NCBI RefSeq assembly: GCF_000215085.1
Contig: NC_015589.1
Location: forward strand, 434,001 to 498,000
Source: Desulforamulus ruminis DSM 2154
GTDB lineage: Bacteria; Bacillota; Desulfotomaculia; Desulfotomaculales; Desulfotomaculaceae
Length of the DNA: 64,000 nucleotides
Direction: 5' to 3'
Positions 35,408 to 44,857 of the stretch are shown one piece after another. The notes beneath the pieces were generated by a model, which worked only from the letters and a program-made list of their open reading frames with translations, made no database searches and was not told where the DNA came from. The translations under genes were made by a program, and so were the position numbers. The first letter of the stretch is position 1. Each line of letters opens with the position of its first letter.

Positions 35408-36508
35408 ATGACACAACAGTGTCCTGCTATGGGAAACAGACCTGTGTTTCATTTGGAGGAATTGCTTCAAAGGGCCAGGAAGCTAGACAGCTCCGACCTC
35501 CACCTTACGGCCGACATGCCGCCGGTGATGCGAATCAACGGCAGACTCCAGTCCCTGGAGGAATACAAGCGGCTTTCTGCCGCCGACATCAAGCGGTTGT
35601 TGTACGACATCCTGACGCCCCGGCAGATTGAGGTGCTGGAAAAAAGATTATCGGTGGATCTGGCCATCAGCTTCAGCAGCAGCGGACGGTTCCGGGTGAA
35701 TGCCTATTACCAGCGGGGCGCCATTACCAGCGTACTGCGGCGTCTTTCCGACGACATTCCCCAGTTGGAAGAATTAAATCTGCCGTCTTCGGTATTTTCC
35801 CTGCCGGATTTGAAAAACGGTCTGGTGCTGGTGACGGGAACCACAGGCAGCGGTAAATCGACCACCCTGGCTGCCATCATCGACCGCATTAATCATAAAT
35901 ACAGCCATAATATTATTACCATTGAAGATCCCATTGAGTATGTTCATTATAACCACCGGAGCATTATCAACCAGCGGGAGCTGCATACCGATGTGGATTC
36001 CTTTGCAGATGCCCTGCGCTCCGCCCTGCGGGCGGACCCCGACGTTATTCTGGTGGGTGAAATGCGTGATTTAGAGACCATCCGCGCTGCCATTATGGCT
36101 GCGGAAACAGGGCACCTGGTCTTTTCCACATTGCACTCTCGGGATGTGGTTTCCTCCATCAACCGAATGGTAGGGGTGTTTCCCACCGATGAACAGACCC
36201 GGATCAGCCAGCAGTTATCTTTGTCTTTAAAGGCAGTCCTTTCCCAGCAACTGCTGCCCCGGGCCAACGGCAAGGGGCGCGTTCTGGCGACGGAAGTCAT
36301 GCCGGTGACCCCGGCCATCAGCAATCTCATCCGATTATCAAAACAGGAGCATATTTATATGAGTATTGAAACAGGGAGAAAACTCGGGATGCAGACCATG
36401 GACCAATGCTTGGAAGAACTGTATAAAGCCGCCCTCATTGACGGGCACACCGCAGTAAAAGCCGCCAACAACCCGCTGCTGATGCAGCAAAAATTAGGAC
36501 TCCGGTAA
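35408..36508 (+). CDS. pilT: Twitching motility ATPase PilT
   Basis: 366 residues. N-terminal SDLHLTADMPP, Walker A GTTGSGKST near residue 140, ITIEDPIEYVH (Asp box), Walker B DVILVGEMRD, and the His box GHLVFSTLHSRD and AIRAAI-like elements. The C-terminus contains the short PilT-specific tail rather than the PilB N-terminal domain. Drives pilus retraction. ATG 35408 follows GGAGGGGAAGGA. Confidence 0.92.
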   Translation: MTQQCPAMGNRPVFHLEELLQRARKLDSSDLHLTADMPPVMRINGRLQSLEEYKRLSAADIKRLLYDILTPRQIEVLEKRLSVDLAISFSSSGRFRVNAYYQRGAITSVLRRLSDDIPQLEELNLPSSVFSLPDLKNGLVLVTGTTGSGKSTTLAAIIDRINHKYSHNIITIEDPIEYVHYNHRSIINQRELHTDVDSFADALRSALRADPDVILVGEMRDLETIRAAIMAAETGHLVFSTLHSRDVVSSINRMVGVFPTDEQTRISQQLSLSLKAVLSQQLLPRANGKGRVLATEVMPVTPAISNLIRLSKQEHIYMSIETGRKLGMQTMDQCLEELYKAALIDGHTAVKAANNPLLMQQKLGLR

Positions 36509-36521
36509 GCGGGAGTTGTCC

Positions 36522-38162
36522 ATGGCGAAACAAAAACTGGGGGAATTTTTACTGGACCGGGGTGTTCTGCAGCAAAATGAACTGACCATTGCCCTGCGTC
36601 TCCAACGCAATGAGAAAAAGAAACTGGGCAGCATTCTGGTGGAACAGGGATTTCTGAACGAAGAGCAGTTGACTTCTCTGATGGCGGAATTTTTTAAACT
36701 GCCTTTGTTTACCTTGAAGGATGTGGTCTTAAGCCCGGAGTTAATGTCCGCGGTGCCCCAGGCGGTGGCTCTTAAAAACCGTATTGTACCGGTGCTGGTA
36801 AAAGAAGACGAAATATTTGTGGCTTGTGCGGAGCCGGTAAACAAATTTATTTTGGAAAACCTGCGCCGGATGAACGGGAAACGGATCAATCCGGTGTACA
36901 TGGCGGATTCTGAACTGTCTCTGGTGCTGAAACAGGTTTATCCGGACTGTGCCGGGACCGAAACCTCCGTGCTTCCGGAGGAAAACGTAGATCCGGCGGG
37001 GCCGGATTACGCCATGAAGGTACTGGATAACACCATTTTGAAAGCCATTGCCCTGGGAGCCTCGGACCTGCACATGGAGCCGGAAAAAAACGGTTTGAGA
37101 ATCCGGGTGCGGGTGGACGGAGTTCTGAGAAGCATTGATAACATCCCTGCGGTGGCGTCCCCGCTGGTTATTTCCAGGCTGAAGGTGTTAAGCAACATGA
37201 ATATTGCCGAGAGACGCAGTCCCCAGGACGGTGGGTTTGCTTTTCAAGAGGAAGACGGCGAACCTACGAACATCCGGGTGTCGACCTTGCCCTGCGCAAG
37301 GGGGGAAAAAGCCGTACTGCGGCTGCTGCCTTCCCAGGAGCGGATTTTAAACCTGGAGGAATTGGGCATGGAAGAAGACGTGGTGGAGGCTTTGCGCAGT
37401 GTCCTTGCGCTGCCCTATGGTTTAATTCTGGTAACGGGCCCCACCGGCAGCGGGAAAACCTTCACTCTTTACGCTGCGCTGAAATATTTGCGCAGCGACG
37501 ATGTAAATATTATCACCATTGAGGACCCCATTGAACTACAGATGGAGGGTATAAACCAGTCCCAGGTGGACGATTCTTCTAAAAAGATGACTTTCAGCAA
37601 TACCTTAAGGGCCATTTTACGTCAGGACCCCAACATTATTATGCTGGGAGAAATTCGGGATGGGGAAACCGCTAAGCTGGCCCTCCAGGCAGCCCTCACC
37701 GGGCACTTGGTAATTTCCACACTGCATACCAATGACGCCGCCAGCGCTGTGGATCGTCTGATTGATATGGGCTGCGAGCGTTTTTTGGTGGGTTCCGCCC
37801 TCAGGGCTGTATTGGCCCAGCGTTTGGTACGCCTAATATGCCCCCGCTGCCGCCGTAAATATAAGCCGACGACCGGCGAACTGCTGGCGCTGGGTCTGAA
37901 TTCAGATTACCAAACGGAATTTTATGCGGGAGACGGATGTCCTTTCTGTCATGGAACCGGGTATAAGGGCAGAACGGCCGTTACAGAGTTTCTGGTGATT
38001 GACCGTGATCTGCAGAAATTGATTGCCCAGGGCGCCGATACGGTGGCCGTAAAAGAATATGCCAGAGACAAAATGCGCTCCATGCGTATGGACGGGATTA
38101 TTAAGTTGCGCCGGGGTATAACCACTGTTTCCGAGGTGCTCAAGGAAACGGTGGAGTGGTAA
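36522..38162 (+). CDS. pilB: Type IV pilus extension ATPase PilB/GspE
   Basis: 546 residues; GGGAG seven bases before ATG 36522. N-terminal GspE/PilB domain (1-150), central GSPII_E ATPase with LHMEPEKNGLRIRVRVDG, Walker A GPTGSGKT near residue 308, IEDPIELQM, Walker B NIIMLGEIRD, His box LVISTLHTND, and a zinc motif CPRC/CPFC near residues 442 and 470. Powers assembly in opposition to PilT. The C-terminal zinc group is intact. Confidence 0.93.
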   Translation: MAKQKLGEFLLDRGVLQQNELTIALRLQRNEKKKLGSILVEQGFLNEEQLTSLMAEFFKLPLFTLKDVVLSPELMSAVPQAVALKNRIVPVLVKEDEIFVACAEPVNKFILENLRRMNGKRINPVYMADSELSLVLKQVYPDCAGTETSVLPEENVDPAGPDYAMKVLDNTILKAIALGASDLHMEPEKNGLRIRVRVDGVLRSIDNIPAVASPLVISRLKVLSNMNIAERRSPQDGGFAFQEEDGEPTNIRVSTLPCARGEKAVLRLLPSQERILNLEELGMEEDVVEALRSVLALPYGLILVTGPTGSGKTFTLYAALKYLRSDDVNIITIEDPIELQMEGINQSQVDDSSKKMTFSNTLRAILRQDPNIIMLGEIRDGETAKLALQAALTGHLVISTLHTNDAASAVDRLIDMGCERFLVGSALRAVLAQRLVRLICPRCRRKYKPTTGELLALGLNSDYQTEFYAGDGCPFCHGTGYKGRTAVTEFLVIDRDLQKLIAQGADTVAVKEYARDKMRSMRMDGIIKLRRGITTVSEVLKETVEW

Positions 38163-38196
38163 AGCTACAAACCAATGAAGGAAAAGGGTTGATATT

Positions 38197-39048
38197 GTGT
38201 TGAACCAAGAACGGATTATTTATCCTGCCGGCAGGTCCGGCAGGCTTCGGGCACTGCAGATGATTGTTTTTCTTTGCTTTGTTTTTACCGCCGCAGGTCT
38301 TGGGGAAGCTCACCCGGCCCCACCGGATGTCATTTCTTTACAGCCCTTGGAAATGTATGACGGAGATGAACGGGTAAAGATCGAACTGCAGGAGGTACTT
38401 AATGCTTATCGAAAGGAAACCGGGAAAAGGGAAAATGCAGATGTATCCTGCTCCTTTAGGGCCCTGCAGGCAGGGATTGCCATGCTTTGGGGAGACGATG
38501 TTCCCCGGCGGGGAGATATACAGGTGTCCAGCGCTCTGCCTTCCTATGGCTCCGTGTTCTGCTTCCGCTACCTGCTGGGGGAAGATGCAACGGTACAGGA
38601 GCAGTCTTTCCAATTGATCCTGCCCAATCAAAGCCGGGTTGAGGATTTATCCTATAAGAATGTATATCGGCTGTCCAAAGAAATTGCCCGGGATCATTAT
38701 ACCTTTGTGATTACCCGCAGATCTACTGGAGAGAGTTTCACTGTCAGGGTGAAGGAAGGAATTTTTTTACCCGGTTACTTTGATCTGCTGAAAAAAGTAA
38801 ATCACCAAATCCCGACAATCCCAACGGAAGTGGAATTGAATCAAATGATTCAGCAGAATGATTTCATGAAGAAGAAGTTTTACAACCAGCCTGATGATAA
38901 ATTATTTTTGGATGTTCCCAGCAGAACCTCCCTCTTGGCCCAGATTGTTCCCGGCAGTATGATTTTATTAATTGCCATCGGTTTAATGCTGCCCGGGCTG
39001 AGAAAAATTGCCGGGCTTTTTAAAAAAATAACCAGAGGTGTGGATTAA
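38197..39048 (+). CDS. Secreted or membrane-anchored protein in pilus operon, unknown
   Basis: 283 residues from GTG 38197 (GAAAAGGG eight bases upstream). A hydrophobic segment near residues 25-42 looks like a signal peptide, a globular extracytoplasmic region follows, and a C-terminal membrane helix lies at about 250-270. Start codon of pilC overlaps its stop (TAATG). No family recognised, but position between pilB and pilC makes a pilus role likely. Confidence 0.6.
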   Translation: MLNQERIIYPAGRSGRLRALQMIVFLCFVFTAAGLGEAHPAPPDVISLQPLEMYDGDERVKIELQEVLNAYRKETGKRENADVSCSFRALQAGIAMLWGDDVPRRGDIQVSSALPSYGSVFCFRYLLGEDATVQEQSFQLILPNQSRVEDLSYKNVYRLSKEIARDHYTFVITRRSTGESFTVRVKEGIFLPGYFDLLKKVNHQIPTIPTEVELNQMIQQNDFMKKKFYNQPDDKLFLDVPSRTSLLAQIVPGSMILLIAIGLMLPGLRKIAGLFKKITRGVD

Positions 39049-40289
39049 TGCCACAATATGTTTATGAAGCAATGGATCCGGCGGGGAAGGCTGCCAGGGG
39101 GACAATAACAGGGAACAGCCTTTCCGAAGCCGGGGGGGAATTACGAAGGAAGGGATTTATCATCACCAACCTCCGGGAGCAGGAGGCTGAAAAGGTGAGG
39201 GAAGAAAAAGCCCGCAGCTTCTCCTTGAACTTGGATGATATATTAGCCAAAGTGACCCGGGTCAAGCAAGATGAAGTGATTCTCTTTTTAAACCAATTGG
39301 CCGCCATGATTACAGCGGGGGTTTCCATCGTAAACGCTTTATCCATTTTGGAAAAACAGTCAACCAACAAAAGGTTCAAAAAGATTCTCTCTGCGGTGAG
39401 ACAGGATGTGGAAGCCGGCAATAGTCTCAGTGAGGCCATGGTGCAGTTTCCTAAAATTTTTCCTCAAATGATAACCAGTTTGCTCCGGACAGGGGAAACC
39501 AGCGGTCTGCTGGATAAGGCAATGGTTCAAGTGGCCCATTATATGGAGGAAAGGCAGGTCCTTAAACGCCAGATCACCAGCAGTGCCATTTATCCCGCCA
39601 TTGTTTTGCTGGCATCCCTGGGTGTGCTTTACTTTATGGTCAGCTTTGTAATTCCCAATATGGCTCCCTTTCTGGAAATGATGGGCGGTGACCTGCCCTG
39701 GAACACCAAGCTGCTAATTTATATTTCAGATAATATATCCGCCAACCTGGACAAGGTGGGAATGGTCGTAGGTGGGCTGGTGGCAGTGGTGCTGATGGCC
39801 TATAAAATCCCTCAGACCCGTTTATTGATCGACCGCTACAAGATTAAGATTCCTCTGGTAGGATCTATTTTTCAGTATGGGCTTATTGTTTCCTTTGCCA
39901 AAACCTTTTCAATTCTTATCAGCAGCGGGGTTTCCATTGTGGAGGCCTTAAAGTGCACCCGGGACACCATCTCCAACAAAGCGCTGGTGGGTGATTTAGA
40001 CAAAATTATCGAAAAGGTGCTCTACGGTGAAAACATCTCCGATCCCCTGTTGGCATCCCGGTCTTTTTTTCCTCCCATGGTTGGGAACATGGTCAAGGTT
40101 GGGGAAGAAACCGGTTTTGTGGATACTTCCCTTCTGACGGTGTCGGGAATCTATGAAAAAATGCTCCAGCTTAAAATTCAGCGCATGACCAGCCTCATTG
40201 AGCCGATATTGCTGATTGTGATGGGCGGTATGGTGGGTTTTATTGCGGCCGCGCTGATTGGAGGCATTATTTCTAGCTACAAAGTATAG
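39048..40289 (+). CDS. pilC: Inner-membrane platform protein PilC/GspF
   Basis: 413 residues with the duplicated T2SF domain (about residues 70-195 and 275-398) and three membrane segments. Repeated motifs include AAMITAGVSIVNAL and FSILISSGVSIVEAL. Start ATG overlaps the previous stop. It closes the pilus operon and is followed by two terminators. Confidence 0.92.
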   Translation: MPQYVYEAMDPAGKAARGTITGNSLSEAGGELRRKGFIITNLREQEAEKVREEKARSFSLNLDDILAKVTRVKQDEVILFLNQLAAMITAGVSIVNALSILEKQSTNKRFKKILSAVRQDVEAGNSLSEAMVQFPKIFPQMITSLLRTGETSGLLDKAMVQVAHYMEERQVLKRQITSSAIYPAIVLLASLGVLYFMVSFVIPNMAPFLEMMGGDLPWNTKLLIYISDNISANLDKVGMVVGGLVAVVLMAYKIPQTRLLIDRYKIKIPLVGSIFQYGLIVSFAKTFSILISSGVSIVEALKCTRDTISNKALVGDLDKIIEKVLYGENISDPLLASRSFFPPMVGNMVKVGEETGFVDTSLLTVSGIYEKMLQLKIQRMTSLIEPILLIVMGGMVGFIAAALIGGIISSYKV

Positions 40290-40295
40290 TTAATG

Positions 40296-40358
40296 CCGGA
40301 CGGGCTTTTACATGGTAGTTTTCGGGCCAATACTACCTAGCGTTGCCCGGTTTTTTTA
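40296..40358 (+). terminator. Terminator of the pilus operon
   Basis: CGGGC and GCCCG arms around a long internal loop, followed by seven T. Confidence 0.6.
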
Positions 40359-40365
40359 ATAGGGA

Positions 40366-40392
40366 AGCCCGGGAACAGCTCCCGGGTTTCTT
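40366..40392 (+). terminator. Second terminator after pilC
   Basis: AGCCCGGGA (40366-40374) and TCCCGGGTT (40380-40388) form a perfect GC stem followed by TTTCTT. Confidence 0.65.
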
Positions 40393-40393
40393 G

Positions 40394-40402
40394 TGTTATA
40401 AT
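40394..40402 (+). promoter_or_regulatory. Extended -10 before the DUF5412 gene
   Basis: TGTTATAAT (TG-N-TATAAT) 60 bases before ATG 40462, right after the terminator. No clear -35. Confidence 0.45.
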
Positions 40403-40461
40403 AAAGGAAAATGCAGGAAGGGTTATTATATTTAGTAATAAGCTATTTGTGAGGTTGTTTA

Positions 40462-40869
40462 ATGAAGCCAATCAATACCGACACAGAGGAAGAGATTAAA
40501 AAGGCCAAAAGACGAGCCTTGGCGGTACTGGCTTTATTTCCCTTGTCTTTTTTGACTCTGCTTGCTTATGGAATTTATTGGGGTTTTTTTGATATGAGCC
40601 ACCTGCCAAAACAAGAATTGCTTACAGCGGTTGACTCACCGGACGGAGCTTATACGGTTAAAGCGTATTTATGCAACGCTGGGGCAACCACCGCTTATGC
40701 GGTTTTAGGGGAATTGCATTTTAATAAAGTAAATAAAAAACCAAAGAACATTTATTGGAATTACCGGGAAGAACATGCAAAAATAGAATGGATTGATCCG
40801 GATACGGTGGTTATTAACGGTCAAAGGCTTAAGGTTCCCGGTCAGTCTTACGATTATAGAAAAAATTAA
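40462..40869 (+). CDS. DUF5412-like membrane-anchored protein
   Basis: 135 residues, one N-terminal membrane segment (about 18-40) and an extracytoplasmic domain with SPDGAYTVKAYLCNAGATT and IYWNYREEHAKIEW, then VVINGQRL, matching my memory of DUF5412. GAGG sits before ATG 40462. Function unknown. First of three closely spaced genes. Confidence 0.7.
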   Translation: MKPINTDTEEEIKKAKRRALAVLALFPLSFLTLLAYGIYWGFFDMSHLPKQELLTAVDSPDGAYTVKAYLCNAGATTAYAVLGELHFNKVNKKPKNIYWNYREEHAKIEWIDPDTVVINGQRLKVPGQSYDYRKN

Positions 40870-40900
40870 TATTTTAAATTGGACGCAGGGAAGTTTTGGG

Positions 40901-41377
40901 ATGGGTTATAACTATAAAGTAAAGCGAGCGCCAGCTTTGTTTTTTTATACACTTTTGCTGGGATACCTCCTAATAAAGGGTACGCAATATAAAAGGGGCT
41001 TAGAGCAGGATTATGAGTTTCTTTCCGCTTTGTTTTTTTCCGTTTTATTTCCTGTTTTTATGGGTGTCTGTTTCGCCCTGCCCAACCTGCTGGATAACCT
41101 GCAAAGGCCTGGGAAGTGGCGGATTGACTGGGTAATATTATTTTCTGTGGGACTCCCGGCGCTTTATGCAACAACTGCTCCACTCCTTTATTTCACCCCT
41201 TTGGGTTATCTGATTCCCAGAACGGTAATTCTTACCTTAAGCCAGGCGACTCCCCGTGCGATTTGTGGAGTCGCTTTGGGATATATAATGGTTACATTGC
41301 TGGAAAAGAAAAATTCAGCGGAGTCAATGCCAAAGGGAACCGATGCGGAATCAAAGTACTGGACCGGAAAGGAGTAA
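40901..41377 (+). CDS. Membrane protein, unknown
   Basis: 158 residues with about four membrane segments. ATG 40901 after GGGAAG; the longer frame from 40793 runs through the previous gene. Basic N-terminus, charged C-terminal tail. No family recognised. Confidence 0.6.
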   Translation: MGYNYKVKRAPALFFYTLLLGYLLIKGTQYKRGLEQDYEFLSALFFSVLFPVFMGVCFALPNLLDNLQRPGKWRIDWVILFSVGLPALYATTAPLLYFTPLGYLIPRTVILTLSQATPRAICGVALGYIMVTLLEKKNSAESMPKGTDAESKYWTGKE

Positions 41378-41379
41378 GC

Positions 41380-42111
41380 ATGGCTTTTTTAAAGGAAGTC
41401 CGGTTTAATTGGGACCAAGTCCAAAATAAAAAGGAATACCCCTTTAACATTCCTGCTTTACAGGAAATCCAAAGTTTAAACCTGGATTACAATGTGGTCT
41501 TTTTTGTGGGGGAGAACGGGACGGGAAAATCAACCCTGCTGGAAGCCCTGGCCCATAAATGCGGCTTTGCAACCATGGGCGGGGGAAGAAATAATATTTT
41601 AGAAGATCGGAGAGGGAATTTTTCTCTGGAGGAGATTTTGACCCTTTCCTGGTTTCCTAAAGTGGATAAAGGCTTTTTCTTAAGGGCCGAGAGCTTTTTT
41701 AATTTTGCCAACTATCTGGATGACATGGCCGAAGAGTTTGGGGGAATTATCTATGCTTCCTATGGAGGAAAACCCCTTCAGCAGCAATCCCATGGCGAGT
41801 CTTTTATCACCTTATTCCAGAACCGTTTTAAGCAAAAAGGCATCTATCTCCTGGATGAACCGGAAGCAGCCCTTTCTCCCCAACGTCAACTGGCCTTTCT
41901 AAGAACCATATGGGAGTTGGAACATACGGGAAAGGCTCAATTCATCATCGCCACCCATTCTCCCATTTTATTGTCTTATCCCAACAGTTGTATCCTGAGT
42001 TTTGATGAAAAGGCCCTAATGCCAAAGGAGTATCAGGACACCGAACACTTTCAGCTAACCAGAGATTTTTTAAATAATCCCAAGGCTTTCCTGGATAAAT
42101 TGTTAAGGTAA
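41380..42111 (+). CDS. AAA/ABC-type ATPase, cytoplasmic
   Basis: 243 residues. ATG 41380 follows AAAGGAG. Walker A VGENGTGKST near residue 46, Q-loop-like spacing, a glycine-poor signature SHGES, Walker B IYLLDEPEAALSP and THSPIL H-loop. This is the short AAA_21-type single-domain ATPase seen in many Firmicutes. No membrane segments, so the membrane protein before it could be a partner but this is unproven. Terminator follows directly. Confidence 0.75.
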   Translation: MAFLKEVRFNWDQVQNKKEYPFNIPALQEIQSLNLDYNVVFFVGENGTGKSTLLEALAHKCGFATMGGGRNNILEDRRGNFSLEEILTLSWFPKVDKGFFLRAESFFNFANYLDDMAEEFGGIIYASYGGKPLQQQSHGESFITLFQNRFKQKGIYLLDEPEAALSPQRQLAFLRTIWELEHTGKAQFIIATHSPILLSYPNSCILSFDEKALMPKEYQDTEHFQLTRDFLNNPKAFLDKLLR

Positions 42112-42144
42112 ACCATTACCGGCCCCACGGTAATGGTTTTTCTT
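42110..42144 (+). terminator. Terminator after the ATPase gene
   Basis: AACCATTACCG (42111-42121) and CGGTAATGGTT (42128-42138), 11-bp stem, then TTTTCTT. Confidence 0.75.
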
Positions 42145-42379
42145 TTGGTCCGTGAGGTGATCAATGGTTAAACAGAAGAAGCCTACAGGGTTCAGAAAGG
42201 ATTAACTTATTTTACAATTTTGAATAAGGCTATGAAACCTTGCTTGTTTTAATTAAAATGCTTATTCTTTTGACATATGCTGGGAGTCAAGCCCTAATTT
42301 CAGGGTGAAAGAATATTAAAATAAGCACAAGTCGTAAACAATAAGTTTACACAAAAAATAGTTTAAAAGGGGGATTACT

Positions 42380-43582
42380 ATGTGGGAAGCCAACATACCA
42401 ATTCACGAGGTTAGGGAAATCCGGGTCAAGACCACGGTTTTTCTAGGGGTCGGCGCCATCAAAAAAATCCATGACATAGCGGCTGAACTGAAACAAAAAA
42501 GAGGAATTGACAAGGTTGTGATTCTTACCGGGAAAGGGTCTTATAAAAGTACCGGGGCCTGGGACCATGTCAGCGCGGCATTGGAGAAAAACGGAATTCA
42601 GCACGTGCTGTACAACAAAGTAACGCCGAACCCCACTGTAGACCAGGTGGACGAGGCTGCTAAAATGGGTAAAGAACTAGGGGCCCAAGGCGTCATTGCC
42701 ATCGGGGGCGGCAGTCCCATTGATGCGGCGAAGTCCGTAGCCATTCTATTGGCCTATCCGGGCAAAACCGCCCGGGATGTGTATGAATTTAAGTTTACAC
42801 CGGATCAGGCGGTACCCATTGTAGCCATCAATCTGACCCACGGTACCGGTACAGAGGCCGACCGTTTTGCGGTGGTCAGCATTCCGGAAAAAGAACATAA
42901 ACCGGCCATTGCCTATGACTGTATTTATCCGCTGTATTCCATTGACGACCCGGCTTTAATGACTAAGCTGCCGGAAAATCAAACCCGTTATGTTAGTATT
43001 GATGCTGTAAACCATATTGTGGAAGCTGCTACCAGCAAGGTTGCCAGCCCTTTTTCCATTATGCTGGCCAAAGAAACCGTTCGTTTGATTTCCGAGTATT
43101 TACCCAAAGCCCTGGCGCAGCCGGAGGATTTAACCGCCAGATACTACCTCCTTTATGCCTCTTTAATTGCCGGGGTGGCCTTTGATAACGGCATGCTGCA
43201 CTTCACCCATGCCCTGGAGCATCCCTTAAGTGCCGTAAAACCGGATTTGGCCCATGGACTGGGACTGGCGGTTATCCTGCCTGCGGTGGTCAAGCAAATT
43301 TATCCTTCCTCCGCAGCCGTTCTGGCAGATGTCTTTTCGCCCATTATACCGGGCTTAAAAGGAGTCCCCGATGAGACAGAAAAGGCAGCCAAGGGAATTG
43401 AGCAATGGCTGGCCAGTGTGGGAATTACTTCTAAGCTGAAAGATCTGGGATTTACCGAAGGGGATGTGGAAAAATTAACGGATCTGGCCTTTAATACCCC
43501 CAGCCTGGATTTATTATTAAGTCTGGCCCCGGTGCCGGCAGACAGAGAGCGGGTTGCAGCCATTTACCACGATTCTCTTTAA
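42380..43582 (+). CDS. Iron-containing alcohol dehydrogenase (type III)
   Basis: 400 residues, NAD(P)-dependent metal-binding ADH. The cofactor site GGGSPIDAAK lies near residue 115 and THGTGTEADRFAV, HIVEA, THALEHPLSA and HGLGLAVIL carry the metal-site Asp/His residues. ATG 42380 follows AAAAGGGGG. It stands at the left edge of the glycyl radical island. Substrates could be acetaldehyde released from isethionate (to ethanol) or sulfoacetaldehyde, the latter being reduced by a type III ADH in Bilophila. Both are inferences. Confidence 0.85.
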   Translation: MWEANIPIHEVREIRVKTTVFLGVGAIKKIHDIAAELKQKRGIDKVVILTGKGSYKSTGAWDHVSAALEKNGIQHVLYNKVTPNPTVDQVDEAAKMGKELGAQGVIAIGGGSPIDAAKSVAILLAYPGKTARDVYEFKFTPDQAVPIVAINLTHGTGTEADRFAVVSIPEKEHKPAIAYDCIYPLYSIDDPALMTKLPENQTRYVSIDAVNHIVEAATSKVASPFSIMLAKETVRLISEYLPKALAQPEDLTARYYLLYASLIAGVAFDNGMLHFTHALEHPLSAVKPDLAHGLGLAVILPAVVKQIYPSSAAVLADVFSPIIPGLKGVPDETEKAAKGIEQWLASVGITSKLKDLGFTEGDVEKLTDLAFNTPSLDLLLSLAPVPADRERVAAIYHDSL

Positions 43583-43601
43583 TCGAATATTTATCCTGTA
43601 T

Positions 43602-43638
43602 AAAAGAGCTTCACTATGCGCTATAGTGAAGCTCTTTT
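43602..43638. terminator. Bidirectional terminator between Fe-ADH and amidohydrolase genes
   Basis: AAAAGAGCTTCACTAT (43602-43617) and ATAGTGAAGCTCTTTT (43623-43638), 16-bp perfect stem with A-run and T-run. Serves both convergent genes. Confidence 0.85.
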
Positions 43639-43768
43639 GACTTATCCTGCTATAAAGTTTGACAGCACCTTTCCACTGCTGTAATCTAAAACAATAACCA
43701 GCCGGGGAAACGGGCAATCGCTTGAGTTCAGGAACGTGAATCTACATCCCAAACAAACTGGCTAAGAA

Positions 43769-44608
43769 TTAACAAGATTGATCCAGTTTCAGTATTCGGG
43801 CGGCATTTTTGTACATGACCTTCTGGCGAACTTCATCCGTAAAGGGGAGCTTTTGATAGTTCTTCAAGGCGTCTTTAAAATGGACAAAGGGGTGGGCGCT
43901 GGCAAAGAGCAATTTGTCGCTGATGATGGTGTTGGCCCCCTGTACATACGCTTCGGACATCGGGAAGAATTCATATTCCGAGATATCCAGATACACATTG
44001 CTGTTTCTTTGAGCTACGGTAATCATTTCATTGACCCAAGGATAGGCGCCGTGGCTTACCACCATGGTCAGTTCCGGGAAATCCCGGGCTACAAAATCGA
44101 TGTACCTGGGCGCAACGTGGTCAATAACCGCATTGGGAACCAGAGTGGCAGGTCCCGTAGTAATTACAATGGGAATATCCAATTCGCAGCATTTGGCATA
44201 GATAGGGTAGTATTTGGCGTCATTAACATAAATTTGAGCCAGGTAAGGGTCGATGGATGCCCCTTTTAATCCCAGTTGGTTAACAGAGCGGTTCAGCTCG
44301 TGGATGGCTGCCATGCCTTTATGAGGATCAAGACCGGCAAAACCAATAAATTTATCAGGGAATTGATTGACCATTTTGGCCACTCCATCGTTGCTGCCTT
44401 TCCACTGGTAGGTGGTTTCGGCGTCTCTTCCCAGAATAACGGCCTTATCTACACCATTTTGATTGAGTTCCTCAACAATTTCCGGAAGATCCTGGGTTTT
44501 GGTATTGGAGAAGCCAATCATATCGCATAAGGTTTTAAACATTTTACTTTCCCCGATGGCCATAACATCGGGCGTGTTGGGCCTAAACCGAAAATCAATG
44601 GTTTTCAT
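43769..44608 (-). CDS. Amidohydrolase-fold protein lacking canonical metal ligands
   Basis: 279 residues of the Amidohydro_2 (ACMSD-like) family. ATG 44608 is seven bases after AGGAG. The first motif, normally D-x-H-x-H, reads IDFRFRP, so both His are Arg. A later position normally SDYPF reads SAHPF. SHGAYPWVNE keeps one His. The metal site is therefore altered or lost. The protein may be a non-metal decarboxylase, a binding protein or a different lyase. It is divergently arranged from the GntR gene and shares a sequence block with the MHS promoter region, so it is likely part of the sulfonate island. Confidence 0.8.
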   Translation of the reverse strand: MKTIDFRFRPNTPDVMAIGESKMFKTLCDMIGFSNTKTQDLPEIVEELNQNGVDKAVILGRDAETTYQWKGSNDGVAKMVNQFPDKFIGFAGLDPHKGMAAIHELNRSVNQLGLKGASIDPYLAQIYVNDAKYYPIYAKCCELDIPIVITTGPATLVPNAVIDHVAPRYIDFVARDFPELTMVVSHGAYPWVNEMITVAQRNSNVYLDISEYEFFPMSEAYVQGANTIISDKLLFASAHPFVHFKDALKNYQKLPFTDEVRQKVMYKNAARILKLDQSC

Positions 44609-44649
44609 GATCATTCTCCTTTGTTGTATAAATTGAAAACATGTGGAAG

Positions 44650-44675
44650 TGATCACAGTAGCATAAAGGGATAAC
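44650..44675 (-). promoter_or_regulatory. Repeat box TGATCACAGTAGC near the amidohydrolase start
   Basis: TGATCACAGTAGC then RTAAA and GGGAYAAC; the same box is at 45895-45922 before the MHS transporter. Probably a regulatory site of the island. Confidence 0.4.
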
Positions 44676-44721
44676 AAATTGTCTATTCTAAAGACAGGAG
44701 TGATTTACAAAGGAGACATAG

Positions 44722-44735
44722 TGATGTTATGATGT
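44722..44735 (+). promoter_or_regulatory. Candidate GntR operator 1
   Basis: TGATGTTATGATGT, shared with 45740-45753 (TGATGTTATAACGT). Lies between the amidohydrolase and GntR genes. Confidence 0.4.
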
Positions 44736-44857
44736 CGCTATGACTTACTATTTATCATATACCGGACAAAAAAATTAATCAACCGGTATTTTTAAAAAAG
44801 GATAACCATGGATAAACGTCGAAATTCAAAGAAAATTTGGCGGGAGGCTGTTTCTTA

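Noticed and set aside
42290-42330. Possible sigma-54 promoter before the Fe-ADH gene
   Set aside because: No GG-N10-GC spacing; only a TTGACA with a poor -10 was found, so nothing was annotated.
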